A stretch of 64,000 nucleotides of DNA from positions 1,054,001-1,118,000 of the forward strand of contig NZ_CP067140.1 of the NCBI RefSeq assembly GCF_028553805.1. Reading direction: 5' to 3'. The notes below the pieces were generated by a model that searched no databases, had not been told where the DNA came from, and saw only the letters and a list, made by a program, of their open reading frames with translations. Source of the stretch: Paracoccus saliphilus. GTDB lineage: Bacteria; Pseudomonadota; Alphaproteobacteria; Rhodobacterales; Rhodobacteraceae. Positions 45,739 to 56,290 of this stretch are shown here, piece by piece (positions within the stretch are counted from its first letter, which is position 1; each line of letters starts with the position of its first letter). The translations under genes were made by a program, and so were the position numbers.

Positions 45739-46194
45739 ATGAAATTTTCCACACGTATCGATGCGGAGATGTCGGCTCCGCAATTGTTTGATAAGGTCAA
45801 TGATTTCAACCGGCTCGAGCAATTACTGATCCAGCGCGGTGCGAGCGTGTCGCGGATCGACCCCGCAGATGAGCCCGGCACGGGAATGGGCTGGAACATC
45901 GCCTTCGATTGGCGCGGGAGGGAGCGGACGCTGCGACTGGAAGTGGTGCGGTACGACCGTCCCGAGCGGGTGATCATGACAGGGCTGTCCGAGGCACTGG
46001 AATTATCGATCGATTCGACCGTCATTGCGTTGAGCCAGACACGCTCACGCCTCGTTTACGAAACCGATATTCGTCCGCGCAACATGCGTGCCCGGCTGAT
46101 GCTGCAGACGGCCAAGCTGGGCAAGGCGCGGCTGGACCGTCGCTTCGAGACGCGAATCAAGGAACTCGTGGGCGAATTGGGGGGGCTGGGCTGA
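45739..46194 (+). CDS. SRPBCC-family protein
   Basis: 151 residues. The START/Bet v1-like fold is suggested by the N-terminal MKFSTRIDAEMSAPQLFDKV motif and FDWRGRERTLRLEVVRY in the central sheet; the C-terminal helix is basic. This family binds hydrophobic ligands, but the ligand is not apparent. The ATG at 45739 gives the standard start; in-frame upstream codons are not family-like. Convergent with pheA, 22 bp apart. Confidence 0.8.
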   Translation: MKFSTRIDAEMSAPQLFDKVNDFNRLEQLLIQRGASVSRIDPADEPGTGMGWNIAFDWRGRERTLRLEVVRYDRPERVIMTGLSEALELSIDSTVIALSQTRSRLVYETDIRPRNMRARLMLQTAKLGKARLDRRFETRIKELVGELGGLG

Positions 46195-46216
46195 CCCCCC
46201 GGTCTCGGTTCCGCGA

Positions 46217-47062
46217 TCACTGTCCCTGTGTCTTCCGCAACGGATCGGCCGGATAGACGCCTAGGATGTTCAGCATCGAAGTAAAATAGCTCAACTCGTC
46301 CAAAGCGCGTTGGACGGCCGGATCCTCGGGGTGTCCCTGGATATCGGCATAGAACTGCGTCGCGGTGAAGACGCCATCGACCATGTAGCTTTCCAGCTTT
46401 GTCATGTTCACGCCATTCGTCGCGAATCCGCCCATCGCCTTGTAAAGCGCGGCGGGGATGTTGCGGACCCTGAACACGAAACTGGTCATCATGTCCTCGG
46501 CCCGGCGGCTTTGATCGGGTTCTCGCGACATGAGCAGGAAACGGGTGGTGTTGTTCTGCCGGTCCTCGACCTCATCCGCCAGACGGTCCAGCCCGTAGAT
46601 TTCGCTCGCCAACGGAGCGGCAAGCGCTGCCAGCGACCGATTGTCGCGGGAGGCCACTTCTTTTGCCGACCCGGCAGTGTCCGCGCCGGTGATCCCGTGA
46701 ATGCCGTGATCGCGCAGAAAATTGCGGCACTGACCCAGCAACACGGGATGGCTCATCGCCTCACGGATCTCGGACAGCGGTGTACCGGGCAGGGCGAGCA
46801 GGCTGATATGAACCCGCACGAATGCCTCGTCGATGATATGCAGGCCGGATTCGGGTAGCAAATGATGGATATCCGCGACCCGGCCATAGGTCGAGTTCTC
46901 GACTGGCAGCATGGCCAGATCGGCCACTCCGGCGCGCACCGTTTCGATCACGTCCTCGAAGGTTCGGCAGGGCAGGGCCTCCATATCGGGGCGCGCTTTG
47001 CGGCAGGCTTCGTGGCTGTAAGCGCCGGGTTCGCCCTGGAATGCGATGCGGTTGGTGGTCAT
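46217..47062 (-). CDS. pheA: Prephenate dehydratase
   Basis: 281 residues. The catalytic domain (FQGEPGAYSHEA at the start, MLPVENSTYGRV, and NNTTRFLL near 168) is followed by a C-terminal ACT regulatory domain (FVFRVRNIPAALYKAMGGFA, LESYMVDG in the position of the usual ESRP). It makes phenylpyruvate in phenylalanine biosynthesis, normally inhibited by phenylalanine through the ACT domain. Divergent from cycM, as in Paracoccus. Confidence 0.96.
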   Translation of the reverse strand: MTTNRIAFQGEPGAYSHEACRKARPDMEALPCRTFEDVIETVRAGVADLAMLPVENSTYGRVADIHHLLPESGLHIIDEAFVRVHISLLALPGTPLSEIREAMSHPVLLGQCRNFLRDHGIHGITGADTAGSAKEVASRDNRSLAALAAPLASEIYGLDRLADEVEDRQNNTTRFLLMSREPDQSRRAEDMMTSFVFRVRNIPAALYKAMGGFATNGVNMTKLESYMVDGVFTATQFYADIQGHPEDPAVQRALDELSYFTSMLNILGVYPADPLRKTQGQ

Positions 47063-47182
47063 GTCGGCGCTCCGATGTCCGAAATTTAGCAGTCGGCAAG
47101 GTAACTATACCTTGATCCCGGAAAGCGAAAGCGGATAGACAAAGCCGGAATTGACGAGCTTACCAATCGGGGACCGCACGCG

Positions 47183-47719
47183 ATGTTCGATACTATGACC
47201 GTGACGAAGGCAGCCGGGGCGCTGATCGGCGCACTTCTGTTTCTGCTTCTGGCTAACTGGGCGGCGAGCAGCCTTTATCACGTTGGCTCTGGCGGTCACG
47301 GCGAAGGGGAAGAGCATGCGCAGGCATATTCCATCGAAGTGCCCGAAAGCGAAGAGGGCGGCGAGGCCGCGGAAGAAGAACAGATCGATTTCGCCGCGCT
47401 GATGGAAGCCGCCGATCCCGCCGCCGGCGAGAAGGCGTTCGGCAAATGCAAGGCTTGCCACAAGGTTGATGGCAGCGACGGCGTCGGCCCGCATCTGAAC
47501 GGTGTGGTCGGGCGTGACATGGCGTCGGTCGGCGGTTTCGCCTATTCGGACGCGATGGTCGCTCATGCCGAAGAGGCGCCGCAATGGACGCCCGAGGCGC
47601 TGCAGGAATTCCTGGCCGATCCCAAGGGCGTCGTCAGCGGCACCAAGATGACCTTCGCCGGCCTGAAAAAGCCCGAGGACCGGGCCAATCTGATCGCCTA
47701 TCTGCAAAGCGTTGAGTAA
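47183..47719 (+). CDS. cycM: Membrane-anchored cytochrome c552 (CycM)
   Basis: 178 residues. An uncleaved N-terminal helix ([17 protein letters not shown]) anchors it; an acidic spacer rich in Glu (about 35-75) leads to a class I cytochrome c domain. Heme is attached at CKACH (about residue 90) with axial Met in GTKMTFAG (about 155). From memory the N-terminus and domain are close to Paracoccus denitrificans CycM, which carries electrons from the bc1 complex to the aa3 oxidase. A clean terminator follows. Confidence 0.95.
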   Translation: MFDTMTVTKAAGALIGALLFLLLANWAASSLYHVGSGGHGEGEEHAQAYSIEVPESEEGGEAAEEEQIDFAALMEAADPAAGEKAFGKCKACHKVDGSDGVGPHLNGVVGRDMASVGGFAYSDAMVAHAEEAPQWTPEALQEFLADPKGVVSGTKMTFAGLKKPEDRANLIAYLQSVE

Positions 47720-47740
47720 GCTCTCCCATTGCATGTATCG

Positions 47741-47767
47741 AAGGCGCGGCATGGTCCGCGCCTTTTT
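47741..47767 (+). terminator. Rho-independent terminator of cycM
   Basis: A perfect 9-bp stem AAGGCGCGG / CCGCGCCTT with loop CATGGT and a following TTT, 22 bp past the stop. Confidence 0.85.
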
Positions 47768-47865
47768 CTTTGCGCTTGTGGAATGTGTTCACGAAAACGC
47801 TGCTTGATCATCGGGCGGCTACTCGCCTAGCGTAACGGCCAACCATTCGCTGCAGGAGTCCGTCG

Positions 47866-49725
47866 ATGCGTCATCTCGCCCTGATTGTCGCCCTTGCCCT
47901 GGGAACCGTGATTTCACCGGCCCTCGCGCAGGATCCGAGCAACGATGACGAGAATATCATCAGATCCCACGGCATCACCTATTTCGGCGAGCCGCAACTG
48001 CCGGCGGATTTCAAGCATCTTCCCTATGTGAACCCCGATGCGCCCAAGGGGGGCGAATTGTCGCAATACGGGATAGGGGGCTACGACAGCTTCAATCCCT
48101 ACACCTTTCGGGGGCGGGCCACGGCACCAAGTGTCATGGCGATTGAAGATCTGATGATACAGGTCGCGGACGATCCTTTGGCCAGCTATTGTCTGCTATG
48201 CGAAACCATCGAATATCCCGAAAGCCGCGATTGGGTGATTTTCAACCTTCGGCCCGAAGCGGAATTCAGCGACGGCACTCCGCTTACCGCGGAGGACGTG
48301 AAATTCACTTATGACATGCTGCGTGAAAAGGCATTCTCGTCCTATCGCACAATGCTGAAGGAATATGTCGAGCAGGTAGAGGTGCTCGATCCGCACCGTG
48401 TCCAGTTCACCTTCACGCCAGAGGCTCCGCGCCGTGACGTGATCTCACAGATGGGGGGGATGAGCGTTTTCTCGAAAAAGGATTTCGAGGAAAACGGATA
48501 TGATCTGACACAGCCGACGAAGAAGCCGTTCCTTGGTTCCGGGCCCTATGTTTTCGAGCGGCAGGATTTCGGACGGTCGATCACCTTGCGGCGGAATCCT
48601 GACTATTGGGGCAAGGATTTGCCGATCAATGTCGGGCGACATAATTTCGATACGTTGCGTTTCGAGTATTTCGACGATTACGACGCTGCCTTCGAGGCAT
48701 TCAAGGCTGGTGTCTATACATTCCGCGTCGAAGTCTCCGATCAGCATTGGGCGACACGCTACAACTTTCCGGCCTTCGACAATGGCGATGTCGTGAAGGA
48801 GGCCATTCCCAACGGCAGCATGGCAGATGCCGATGCCTGGGTGTTCAACCTGCGGCGCGAAAAATTCCAGGATCCACGCGTGCGCGAGGCCATTGGGCTG
48901 ATGTTCAATTTCGAGTGGAGCAATAATTCGCTGTTCTACGATCTGAATAGCCGGGTCACGTCGCTATGGGAGAATACAGATCTGAAGGCCACGGGCACTC
49001 CGTCAGAAGCGGAACTGGCTTTGCTTGAGCCATTGGCAAAGGATTTGCCTGAGGGGGTGCTGACCGACGAGCCGGTGACGCCGCCGGAATCCGGCGCGCG
49101 ACAGTTGGACCGCAGGAACATGCGCAAGGCGGCGGCCCTGCTGGACGAGGCTGGCTGGAAGACCGGCAGCGACGGGATGCGCCGCAATGACAAGGGCGAG
49201 ACGTTGAAGGTCTCGTTCCTCTATCACAACCAGAGCATCGAGCGTTACACGACTCCATTCGTCCAGAACCTGCGCACGCTCGGCGTTGATGCGGTGGCCG
49301 AACGGGTCGATCCGTCAGAGGTGACGACCCGCACCCGCTCCCATGATTTCGACGTGATCGAGACGACACTGGGCGGCGCCTATGTCTTTGCGGGCGGGAT
49401 GGAGCAACATTACGGTTCGGAGGATGCGGATGACGTGTTCAATCCGATGGGGCTCAGCAACCCTGCGGTGGATACACTGATCGAATATGGGCAGAAGGCG
49501 ACTAGCCTCGAAGAAACCAATGTTGTCATCAGCGCACTTGATCGGGTGATGCGGGCGCTGCGTTTCTGGATTCCGCAATGGTACAAGCCGGACCATCTGG
49601 TGGCCTATTACGATTATTACGAACATCCCGAGGAATTGCCGCCTCATGCAATTGGCGTGACGGATTTCTGGTGGGCGAACCCCGAGAGACTGGAAGAACT
49701 CAAGCAGAAAGGCGCGCTGCGATAA
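47866..49725 (+). CDS. yejA: Oligopeptide/microcin C-type ABC transporter binding protein (YejA)
   Basis: 619 residues. Signal peptide MRHLALIVALALG with cleavage after LAQ near residue 22. The family 5 binding fold is shown by GGYDSFNPYTFRGRA and ITLRRNPDYWGKDLP, with the YejA-typical long N-terminal part (SHGITYFGEPQLPADFKHLP). It captures oligopeptides, including modified peptide antibiotics of the microcin C type. The 107-bp gap before yejB is small; the four yej genes follow in order yejA-B-E-F. Confidence 0.93.
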   Translation: MRHLALIVALALGTVISPALAQDPSNDDENIIRSHGITYFGEPQLPADFKHLPYVNPDAPKGGELSQYGIGGYDSFNPYTFRGRATAPSVMAIEDLMIQVADDPLASYCLLCETIEYPESRDWVIFNLRPEAEFSDGTPLTAEDVKFTYDMLREKAFSSYRTMLKEYVEQVEVLDPHRVQFTFTPEAPRRDVISQMGGMSVFSKKDFEENGYDLTQPTKKPFLGSGPYVFERQDFGRSITLRRNPDYWGKDLPINVGRHNFDTLRFEYFDDYDAAFEAFKAGVYTFRVEVSDQHWATRYNFPAFDNGDVVKEAIPNGSMADADAWVFNLRREKFQDPRVREAIGLMFNFEWSNNSLFYDLNSRVTSLWENTDLKATGTPSEAELALLEPLAKDLPEGVLTDEPVTPPESGARQLDRRNMRKAAALLDEAGWKTGSDGMRRNDKGETLKVSFLYHNQSIERYTTPFVQNLRTLGVDAVAERVDPSEVTTRTRSHDFDVIETTLGGAYVFAGGMEQHYGSEDADDVFNPMGLSNPAVDTLIEYGQKATSLEETNVVISALDRVMRALRFWIPQWYKPDHLVAYYDYYEHPEELPPHAIGVTDFWWANPERLEELKQKGALR

Positions 49726-49832
49726 CGGGCAAGTGGCTTGATTTCCGAGACATGATTGCCCAGAAGACGTGACAACCGAACAGGACCGCCAAGGTCCGCA
49801 ATGTCCCAAGGGGCGGGCAGAAGGACAGGCTG

Positions 49833-50909
49833 ATGGGTGCCTATATCCTGCGGCGTTTGCTGCTGATCATCCCCACGCTGATCGGCATCATGCTGGTCAA
49901 TTTCACGCTGACGCAATTCGTGCCCGGCGGCCCGATCGAACAGATCGCGGCGCAGGTGCAGGGCGAGGGCGATGTTTTCGCCAATATTTCGGGCGGCGGG
50001 AACGAGGCCGGTGGCGAAGAGCTTTATAAGGGCGCATATGGCCTCCCGCCCGAATTCATCGAAGAGCTCGAGAAGGAATTCGGGTTCGACAAGCCCCCGG
50101 TCCAGCGCTTCCTGATGATGATGGGCAATTACCTGCGTTTCGATTTCGGGGAAAGCTGGATGCATGGCCGGGATGTGATCGATCTGGTGATCGAAAAGCT
50201 GCCGGTGTCGATCACGCTTGGCCTGTGGTCCACATTGCTGGGCTATCTCATCTCGATCCCTCTCGGGATTCGCAAGGCGGTCAAGGACGGGTCGCGCTTC
50301 GACAGCTGGACCTCGGGCGTGATCATCATGGGCTATGCGATCCCGGCCTTCCTGTTCGCCGTGATCCTGATCGTGCTGTTCGCGGGCGGCAGCTATTGGA
50401 AGATCTTTCCACTGCGTGGCCTGACCAGCGGCGAGGCGATTTTCTCGGAACTGTCCACCTGGGGCAAGATCAAGGATTACATCTGGCACGCCGCCCTGCC
50501 GGTGATCGCGATCTCGATCTCGGCCTTCGCGACCCTGACGCTGCTGACCAAGAACAGTTTCCTGGACGAGATCAACAAGCAATATGCCATGACCGCCCGT
50601 GCCAAGGGCCTGACCGAGCGCCGCGTGCTTTACGGGCATGTTTTCCGCAATGCGATGCTGATCGTGATAGCGGGTTTTCCGGCGACCTTTTTGGGCGCGT
50701 TTTTCGGCTCCTCGATCCTGATCGAGAACATCTTCACGCTGGATGGGCTTGGGTTACTGGGTTTCGAGGCCGCGGTCAGGCGAGATTATCCGCTGATTTT
50801 CGGGACGCTTTACGTGTTCGGCCTTCTCAGTCTGATCGTCGGGATCCTGTCTGACCTGGCCTATGTGCTGGTCGATCCCCGGATCGACTTCGAGTCGAGG
50901 GATGGCTGA
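49833..50909 (+). CDS. yejB: Microcin C/oligopeptide ABC transporter permease YejB
   Basis: 358 residues, about six membrane helices. N-terminus AYILRRLLLIIPTLIGIMLV and the loop MTARAKGLTERRVLYGHVF mark a DppB-type channel; the insertion after helix 1 (residues 35-95, FVPGGPIEQIAAQVQGEGDV) is typical of YejB. An AAGGACA site precedes the ATG. Its last base overlaps the yejE start. Confidence 0.95.
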   Translation: MGAYILRRLLLIIPTLIGIMLVNFTLTQFVPGGPIEQIAAQVQGEGDVFANISGGGNEAGGEELYKGAYGLPPEFIEELEKEFGFDKPPVQRFLMMMGNYLRFDFGESWMHGRDVIDLVIEKLPVSITLGLWSTLLGYLISIPLGIRKAVKDGSRFDSWTSGVIIMGYAIPAFLFAVILIVLFAGGSYWKIFPLRGLTSGEAIFSELSTWGKIKDYIWHAALPVIAISISAFATLTLLTKNSFLDEINKQYAMTARAKGLTERRVLYGHVFRNAMLIVIAGFPATFLGAFFGSSILIENIFTLDGLGLLGFEAAVRRDYPLIFGTLYVFGLLSLIVGILSDLAYVLVDPRIDFESRDG

Positions 50910-52012
50910 TGGCAATATCGGAACTGAACCGTCGCCGGTTGCGCAATTTCCGCCGCAATGGCCGGGCCTTCTGGTCCCTGGTGATCTTCACGGTCCTGTT
51001 CGTCATTGCGATGTGCGCCGAGTTCGTCGCTAACGACCGGCCGATCGTCGTGAGCTATCAGGGCGAATTGTATTGGCCGGTCACGCAGTTCTATCCGGAA
51101 AGCACTTTCGGCAGCGATTTCGAGACTGAAGCCATCTATAGCGATCCGGCGGTGCAATGCCTGATCGTGACGGGTGGCCGCGAGGCTTGCTGGGACGAGC
51201 CCGAGGAACTGATCGCGGCGGTGAAAAACGGCTCCAGTGATGTCCCCGAGGCCGAACAGGGCTGGATGATCTGGCCGCCGATCCCCTATCATTACAGGAC
51301 GATCAACGATGTGGGCACGGTCCCGAGCGCGCCGGACGGGGATCACCTGCTTGGCACCGACGACACCTCGCGCGATGTGCTGGCCCGGGTGATCTATGGG
51401 TTCCGGACCTCGATACTGTTCACGCTGATCGTCACGGTGGTGGCTTCGAGTCTGGGGATCGCGGCCGGGGCCATACAGGGGTATTTCGGCGGGCGCACCG
51501 ACCTGATCTTTCAGCGGCTGCTGGAGATATGGGCCTCGACGCCGGGGCTTTACGTCATCATCATCCTGTTCGCGATCCTGGGGCGAAGTTTCTGGCTGCT
51601 GGTCTTTGTGACCATCATCTTCGGCTGGCCGGCACTGGTCGGGGTCGTGCGGGCCGAATTCCTGCGCGCGCGGAATTTCGAATATGTCCGTGCAGCGCGT
51701 GCGCTTGGCGTCTCGGACCGCAAGATCATGTTCCGGCATATCCTGCCCAACGCCATGGTCGCGACGCTGACCATGCTGCCCTTTGTCGTGACCGGAACGA
51801 TCAGTGGTCTGGCGGCGCTGGACTACCTGGGCTATGGGTTGCCTGCCTCTGCGCCATCGCTCGGGGAACTCGCGTTGCAGGCAAAGCAGAACCTGCAGGC
51901 GCCATGGCTGGCCTTTACCGCCTTCTTTACCTTTTCCATCATGCTATCGCTCCTCGTCTTCATCTTCGAGGGTGTGCGGGATGCATTTGACCCCCGGAAG
52001 ACGTTCAAATGA
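50909..52012 (+). CDS. yejE: Microcin C/oligopeptide ABC transporter permease YejE
   Basis: 367 residues. Helix 1 (VIFTVLFVIAMCAEFVAN) is followed by a long periplasmic insertion (about 45-130) and DHLLGTDDTSRDVLARVIYG, the DppC-type signature. The EAA-like loop is VRAARALGVSDRKIMFRH. Forms the channel with YejB; the stop overlaps the yejF start (ATGA). Confidence 0.95.
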   Translation: MAISELNRRRLRNFRRNGRAFWSLVIFTVLFVIAMCAEFVANDRPIVVSYQGELYWPVTQFYPESTFGSDFETEAIYSDPAVQCLIVTGGREACWDEPEELIAAVKNGSSDVPEAEQGWMIWPPIPYHYRTINDVGTVPSAPDGDHLLGTDDTSRDVLARVIYGFRTSILFTLIVTVVASSLGIAAGAIQGYFGGRTDLIFQRLLEIWASTPGLYVIIILFAILGRSFWLLVFVTIIFGWPALVGVVRAEFLRARNFEYVRAARALGVSDRKIMFRHILPNAMVATLTMLPFVVTGTISGLAALDYLGYGLPASAPSLGELALQAKQNLQAPWLAFTAFFTFSIMLSLLVFIFEGVRDAFDPRKTFK

Positions 52013-53658
52013 GTGCCGACGCGGAAATCCTCTCTCCCCCTGCGCAATCTGCGAAGCCCTCGTCAGATGCCGTGCTGAGCCTGCGCGATCTGCGCATCGG
52101 TTTTCGACAGGACGGGCAGGTCGTGCCAGCCGTGAAGGGGGTCAGCTTCCACATCAACCGGGGCGAGACCGTGGCATTGGTCGGCGAATCCGGTTCGGGG
52201 AAATCGGTGACGGCATTATCCACAGTGCGGCTTCTGGGCGACTCGGCGATGATCGAGGGCTCGGTCATTTACGAAGGGCGCGAGCTGATCAACGCCCCGG
52301 ACAAGGTTCTGCGTGACATTCGCGGCAACGATATCAGCTTCATCTTCCAGGAGCCGATGACCTCTCTGAACCCGCTGCACACGCTGGAAAAGCAGCTTTC
52401 CGAAAGCGTGGCCCTGCATCAGGGGCTGACCGGAACCAGGGCGCGGGCGCGGATCGTGGAGCTTCTGAACCGTGTCGGTATCCGTGATCCGGAGACGCGC
52501 CTGGCCGATTACCCGCATCAGCTTTCGGGTGGACAGCGACAGCGGGTAATGATCGCCATGGCTCTGGCGAATGGCCCCGATCTGCTGATCGCGGACGAGC
52601 CGACGACGGCACTGGACGTGACCATCCAGGCCCAGATCCTCGATCTGCTGGCGGAATTGAAGGAGGCAGAGGGACTCAGCCTGCTTTTCATCAGCCATGA
52701 CCTTGGCATCGTGCGCCGCATTGCCGACCGGGTCTGCGTGATGAAGGATGGCGAGATCGTCGAACAAGGTCCGGTCGAGGCGATTTTTGCCGATCCGCAG
52801 CATGATTATACCAAAAAGCTGTTGGGAGCCGAGCCAACCGGTTTTGCCGATCCGATTTCCTCGGATGCAGAGGTGATGGTCGAGACGAAGGACCTGAAGG
52901 TCTGGTTCCCGATCCAGCGCGGATTACTGCGCCGTGTCGTGGGGCATGTGAAGGCGGTAAACGGCGCGAGTTTGACATTGCGGTCGGGCGAAACCCTGGG
53001 TGTCGTGGGCGAGTCAGGCAGTGGCAAGACGACCTTGGCGATGGCCATCATGCGGCTGATCGAAAGCGACGGTCCGATCCTGTATATGGGGCAGGATATC
53101 GCGGCTTGGGGGGGCAAGCAGCTTCGCCATCTGCGCCGCGACATGCAGATCGTCTTCCAGGATCCCTATGGCAGTCTTTCGCCGCGCATGACCATCGAAC
53201 AGATCATCGCCGAGGGGCTGGGCGTTCACGGTGTTGAACCGGGCCGTGATCCTGGCGAAATGGTCGCCGAGATCATGCTCGAAGTCGGACTGAATCCCAA
53301 GATGATGCATCGCTATCCGCATGAATTCAGCGGCGGCCAGCGGCAGCGCATCGCCATCGCCCGCGCGATGATCCTGCGCCCGAAGGTGGTGGTGCTGGAC
53401 GAGCCGACATCGGCGCTGGACATGACGGTACAGGTTCAGATTGTGGATTTGCTGCGCGGATTGCAGCGGAAATACGGCCTGACCTTCCTGTTCATCAGCC
53501 ATGACTTGCGCGTGGTCCGCGCCATGTCGCACCAGATCATGGTGATGCGCGCGGGCGAGGTGATGGAGCAGGGACCTGCGGCCGAGATCTTCGATCACCC
53601 GAAAACCGATTATACCCGTGCCTTGCTGAAAGCAGCCTTTCCCGACCGAGATCAATGA
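52009..53658 (+). CDS. yejF: Microcin C/oligopeptide ABC transporter ATPase YejF (two domains)
   Basis: 549 residues. Both ATPase domains are complete: first Walker [10 protein letters not shown] near residue 63 and LSGGQRQRV near 173; second GESGSGKTT near 335 and FSGGQRQRI near 443. Both have DEPT Walker B ends. The final [16 protein letters not shown] is typical of the family. Its stop overlaps the glycosyltransferase start by four bases. Confidence 0.95.
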   Translation: MSADAEILSPPAQSAKPSSDAVLSLRDLRIGFRQDGQVVPAVKGVSFHINRGETVALVGESGSGKSVTALSTVRLLGDSAMIEGSVIYEGRELINAPDKVLRDIRGNDISFIFQEPMTSLNPLHTLEKQLSESVALHQGLTGTRARARIVELLNRVGIRDPETRLADYPHQLSGGQRQRVMIAMALANGPDLLIADEPTTALDVTIQAQILDLLAELKEAEGLSLLFISHDLGIVRRIADRVCVMKDGEIVEQGPVEAIFADPQHDYTKKLLGAEPTGFADPISSDAEVMVETKDLKVWFPIQRGLLRRVVGHVKAVNGASLTLRSGETLGVVGESGSGKTTLAMAIMRLIESDGPILYMGQDIAAWGGKQLRHLRRDMQIVFQDPYGSLSPRMTIEQIIAEGLGVHGVEPGRDPGEMVAEIMLEVGLNPKMMHRYPHEFSGGQRQRIAIARAMILRPKVVVLDEPTSALDMTVQVQIVDLLRGLQRKYGLTFLFISHDLRVVRAMSHQIMVMRAGEVMEQGPAAEIFDHPKTDYTRALLKAAFPDRDQ

Positions 53659-54878
53659 AGATACTGTTCGTACATCAGAACTTTCCCGGCCAGTTCCCGC
53701 ATCTGGCTCCTGCGCTGGTGAATCGCGGACACGAGGTTCTCGCGCTGACGGATGCCAATAACAAGAACCCGTCCCCGGTGAACACGGTTCGCTACAAGGA
53801 ACCGAAACCGGTCGAGAGCGACGGCATCCTGGGTCGAGGCTATTCGATCAACGCCGAGAGGGGCCTGATGGCGGCGCGCGGGGCACGGGCGCTGCGCGAC
53901 CAGCATGGCTTCGTTCCCGATGTCATCATCGGACATTCCGGTTGGGGCGAGACGCTGTTCCTGCGCGAGATCTGGCCCGAGGCGAAATTGCTGATCTATG
54001 CCGAGCTGATGTATCGCACCGAAGGCGCGGATGTCGGTTTCGATCCCGAATTCGCAGCAGATAGTCTCGAGGCGCGTTTCATGACCGTGGCGCGCTCGGC
54101 CCATCTGATCCAGGGGATCGTGCAGGCGGATGCGGCCATCGCGCCCACGCGCTACCAGGCCGACAGCTTCCCGCCCGAATTGCGGCAGAAGATCACCGTG
54201 ATCCATGACGGGATCAATACGCAGCGCGCCCGCCCCGATCCCGATGCCAGCCTGACATTGCCGAATGGCCGGGTGCTGAAGGCCGGTGACGAGGTGCTCA
54301 GCTTTGTTTCGCGCTCGCTGGAACCTTACCGCGGCTTTCATATCTTCATGCGGGCGTTGCCCGAAATGCTGGCTGCCCGACCGGAGGCGCAGGTGGTGCT
54401 GGTGGGCGGTGACGGCGTCAGCTACGGCAAGGCGCCGGGGGATGGGAAAAGCTGGAAAGACGTGATGCTGGCCGAACTGGGCGACCGGCTCGATTTGGAC
54501 CGGGTGCATTTTGTCGGGCGGCTGCCTTACGGGCAATATATGTCCCTGATCCAGCTTGCCCGCGTGCATTGCTACCTGACCTATCCGTTCGTTCTGTCCT
54601 GGTCGCTGACCGAGGCCATGTCCGCCGGGGCCTATATCGTCGCCTCGGATACCGCGCCGGTGCGCGAACTGATCCGCGACGGCGAGAACGGACGGCTGGT
54701 ACCGTTCTTTGACGTGCCGGCGCTTTCTTCGGCCCTGATCCGCGGTCTGGAGGGCGATCCGGAGGGCGAGACTCTTCGTCGTGCAGCCCGGCAGACCATC
54801 CGTGACGGATATGACCTGCAACTTCAAAGCTTGCCGAGGCAAATCGAGTGGGTGGAAAGCTTTGATCCGATGCGCTAA
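53655..54878 (+). CDS. Glycosyltransferase family 4-like protein
   Basis: 407 residues. The N-terminal domain starts [20 protein letters not shown] with a [10 protein letters not shown] block near 95; the C-terminal GT-B domain holds [19 protein letters not shown] (about 217), [11 protein letters not shown] and the sugar-nucleotide-binding [20 protein letters not shown] (about 317-336). It is cytoplasmic and moves a sugar from a nucleotide donor to an unknown acceptor. Translation appears coupled to yejF, which is unusual for this importer. Confidence 0.9.
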   Translation: MKILFVHQNFPGQFPHLAPALVNRGHEVLALTDANNKNPSPVNTVRYKEPKPVESDGILGRGYSINAERGLMAARGARALRDQHGFVPDVIIGHSGWGETLFLREIWPEAKLLIYAELMYRTEGADVGFDPEFAADSLEARFMTVARSAHLIQGIVQADAAIAPTRYQADSFPPELRQKITVIHDGINTQRARPDPDASLTLPNGRVLKAGDEVLSFVSRSLEPYRGFHIFMRALPEMLAARPEAQVVLVGGDGVSYGKAPGDGKSWKDVMLAELGDRLDLDRVHFVGRLPYGQYMSLIQLARVHCYLTYPFVLSWSLTEAMSAGAYIVASDTAPVRELIRDGENGRLVPFFDVPALSSALIRGLEGDPEGETLRRAARQTIRDGYDLQLQSLPRQIEWVESFDPMR

Positions 54879-54907
54879 ACCCTGCCGGCTGGCAGATGAG
54901 GCAAATC

Positions 54908-56290
54908 ATGGTCGAGATCAGGCTGACGAATACCCGCACGCGGAAGAAGGAAATCTTCACCCCGCTGGATGACCGGAATATCCGCCTCTATCTCTGCGGA
55001 CCGACGGTTTATGACCGGGCGCATCTGGGCAATGCGCGGCCGGTGCTGGTCTTTGACGTGCTGGTGCGGCTGCTGCGGCATGTCCATGGCGCGGGCCATG
55101 TGACCTATGTGCGCAACTTTACCGATGTCGAGGACAAGATCAACGATCGCGCCGCGGCGACCGGCCGGACCATCCACGACATCACCGAAGAGACGATTGG
55201 CTGGTATCACGACGACATGGACGCCCTCGGTGCCGACCGTCCGGATCACGAGCCCCGCGCGACCGATTATATCACCCAGATGGTTGCCATGATCGAAACC
55301 CTGATCGCGCGCCGCCACGCCTATGTGGCCGAGGGGCATGTGCTGTTCGACGTGCGTTCCTTTCCGGAATACGGGCGGCTGTCCGGGCGCTCGGTCGATG
55401 ACATGATCGCGGGCGCGCGGGTCGAGGTGGCGCCCTTCAAGCGCGACCCGATGGATTTCGTGCTGTGGAAACCGTCGGATGCCGATACGCCCGGTTGGGA
55501 CAGTCCCTGGGGGCGTGGGCGCCCGGGCTGGCATATCGAATGCTCCGCCATGTCGGCAGCGCTTCTGGGGCCGTCATTCGACATTCATGGCGGCGGCATC
55601 GACCTGCAATTTCCGCATCACGAGAACGAGGTCGCGCAAAGCTGCTGCGCCCATCCCGATGGCGATTTTGCGCGTGTCTGGCTGCATAACGAGATGCTGC
55701 AGGTCGAGGGCAAGAAGATGTCCAAATCCCTGGGCAATTTCTTTACCGTGCGTGACTTGCTGGACCGCGGTGTGCCGGGCGAGGTGATCCGCTTTGTCAT
55801 GCTCTCGACCCATTACCGCAAGCCGATGGACTGGACCGAGACCAAGGCACAAGAGGCCGAAGCGGTGCTTCGGCGCTGGCGTGGGCTTGTCGCGGATGTC
55901 GAGCCCGCCTCGGAGCCCGCAACTGCGGTTGTTCAGGCGCTTGCGGACGATCTCAACACGGCGGGCGCCATCGCGGTTCTGCACGATCTGGCCGGGCAGG
56001 GGGATGCGCCCGCATTGCTGGCTTCGGCCCGAATGCTGGGGCTGCTGCTGCCGCAGATGGGGGCATGGGCCGAAGCGGGCGAGGATGCGGCGGGTCTGAT
56101 CGAGGCGCTGCTGGCGGCCCGGACCGAGGCCCGCAAGGCGCGCGATTTCGGGCGGGCCGACGCCATTCGCGACGGTTTCAAGGCGGCAGGGGTCGAGGTC
56201 AAGGATACGGCGCAGGGCGCGGAATGGTCGCTGACGGCGGGCTATGACGCGGCGAAACTGTCCGAACTTGCCCGTTCGGTCGGCGCGTGA
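54908..56290 (+). CDS. cysS: Cysteinyl-tRNA synthetase
   Basis: 460 residues. The class I HIGH-like site is in [19 protein letters not shown] (residues 28-46), zinc ligands include this Cys and the one in ECSAMS (about 215), and KKMSKSLGN (about 268) is the second ATP motif. I start at the ATG at 54908 ([14 protein letters not shown]), preceded by GAGG six bases away, rather than an in-frame ATG at 54896. It charges tRNA-Cys. Confidence 0.97.
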   Translation: MVEIRLTNTRTRKKEIFTPLDDRNIRLYLCGPTVYDRAHLGNARPVLVFDVLVRLLRHVHGAGHVTYVRNFTDVEDKINDRAAATGRTIHDITEETIGWYHDDMDALGADRPDHEPRATDYITQMVAMIETLIARRHAYVAEGHVLFDVRSFPEYGRLSGRSVDDMIAGARVEVAPFKRDPMDFVLWKPSDADTPGWDSPWGRGRPGWHIECSAMSAALLGPSFDIHGGGIDLQFPHHENEVAQSCCAHPDGDFARVWLHNEMLQVEGKKMSKSLGNFFTVRDLLDRGVPGEVIRFVMLSTHYRKPMDWTETKAQEAEAVLRRWRGLVADVEPASEPATAVVQALADDLNTAGAIAVLHDLAGQGDAPALLASARMLGLLLPQMGAWAEAGEDAAGLIEALLAARTEARKARDFGRADAIRDGFKAAGVEVKDTAQGAEWSLTAGYDAAKLSELARSVGA

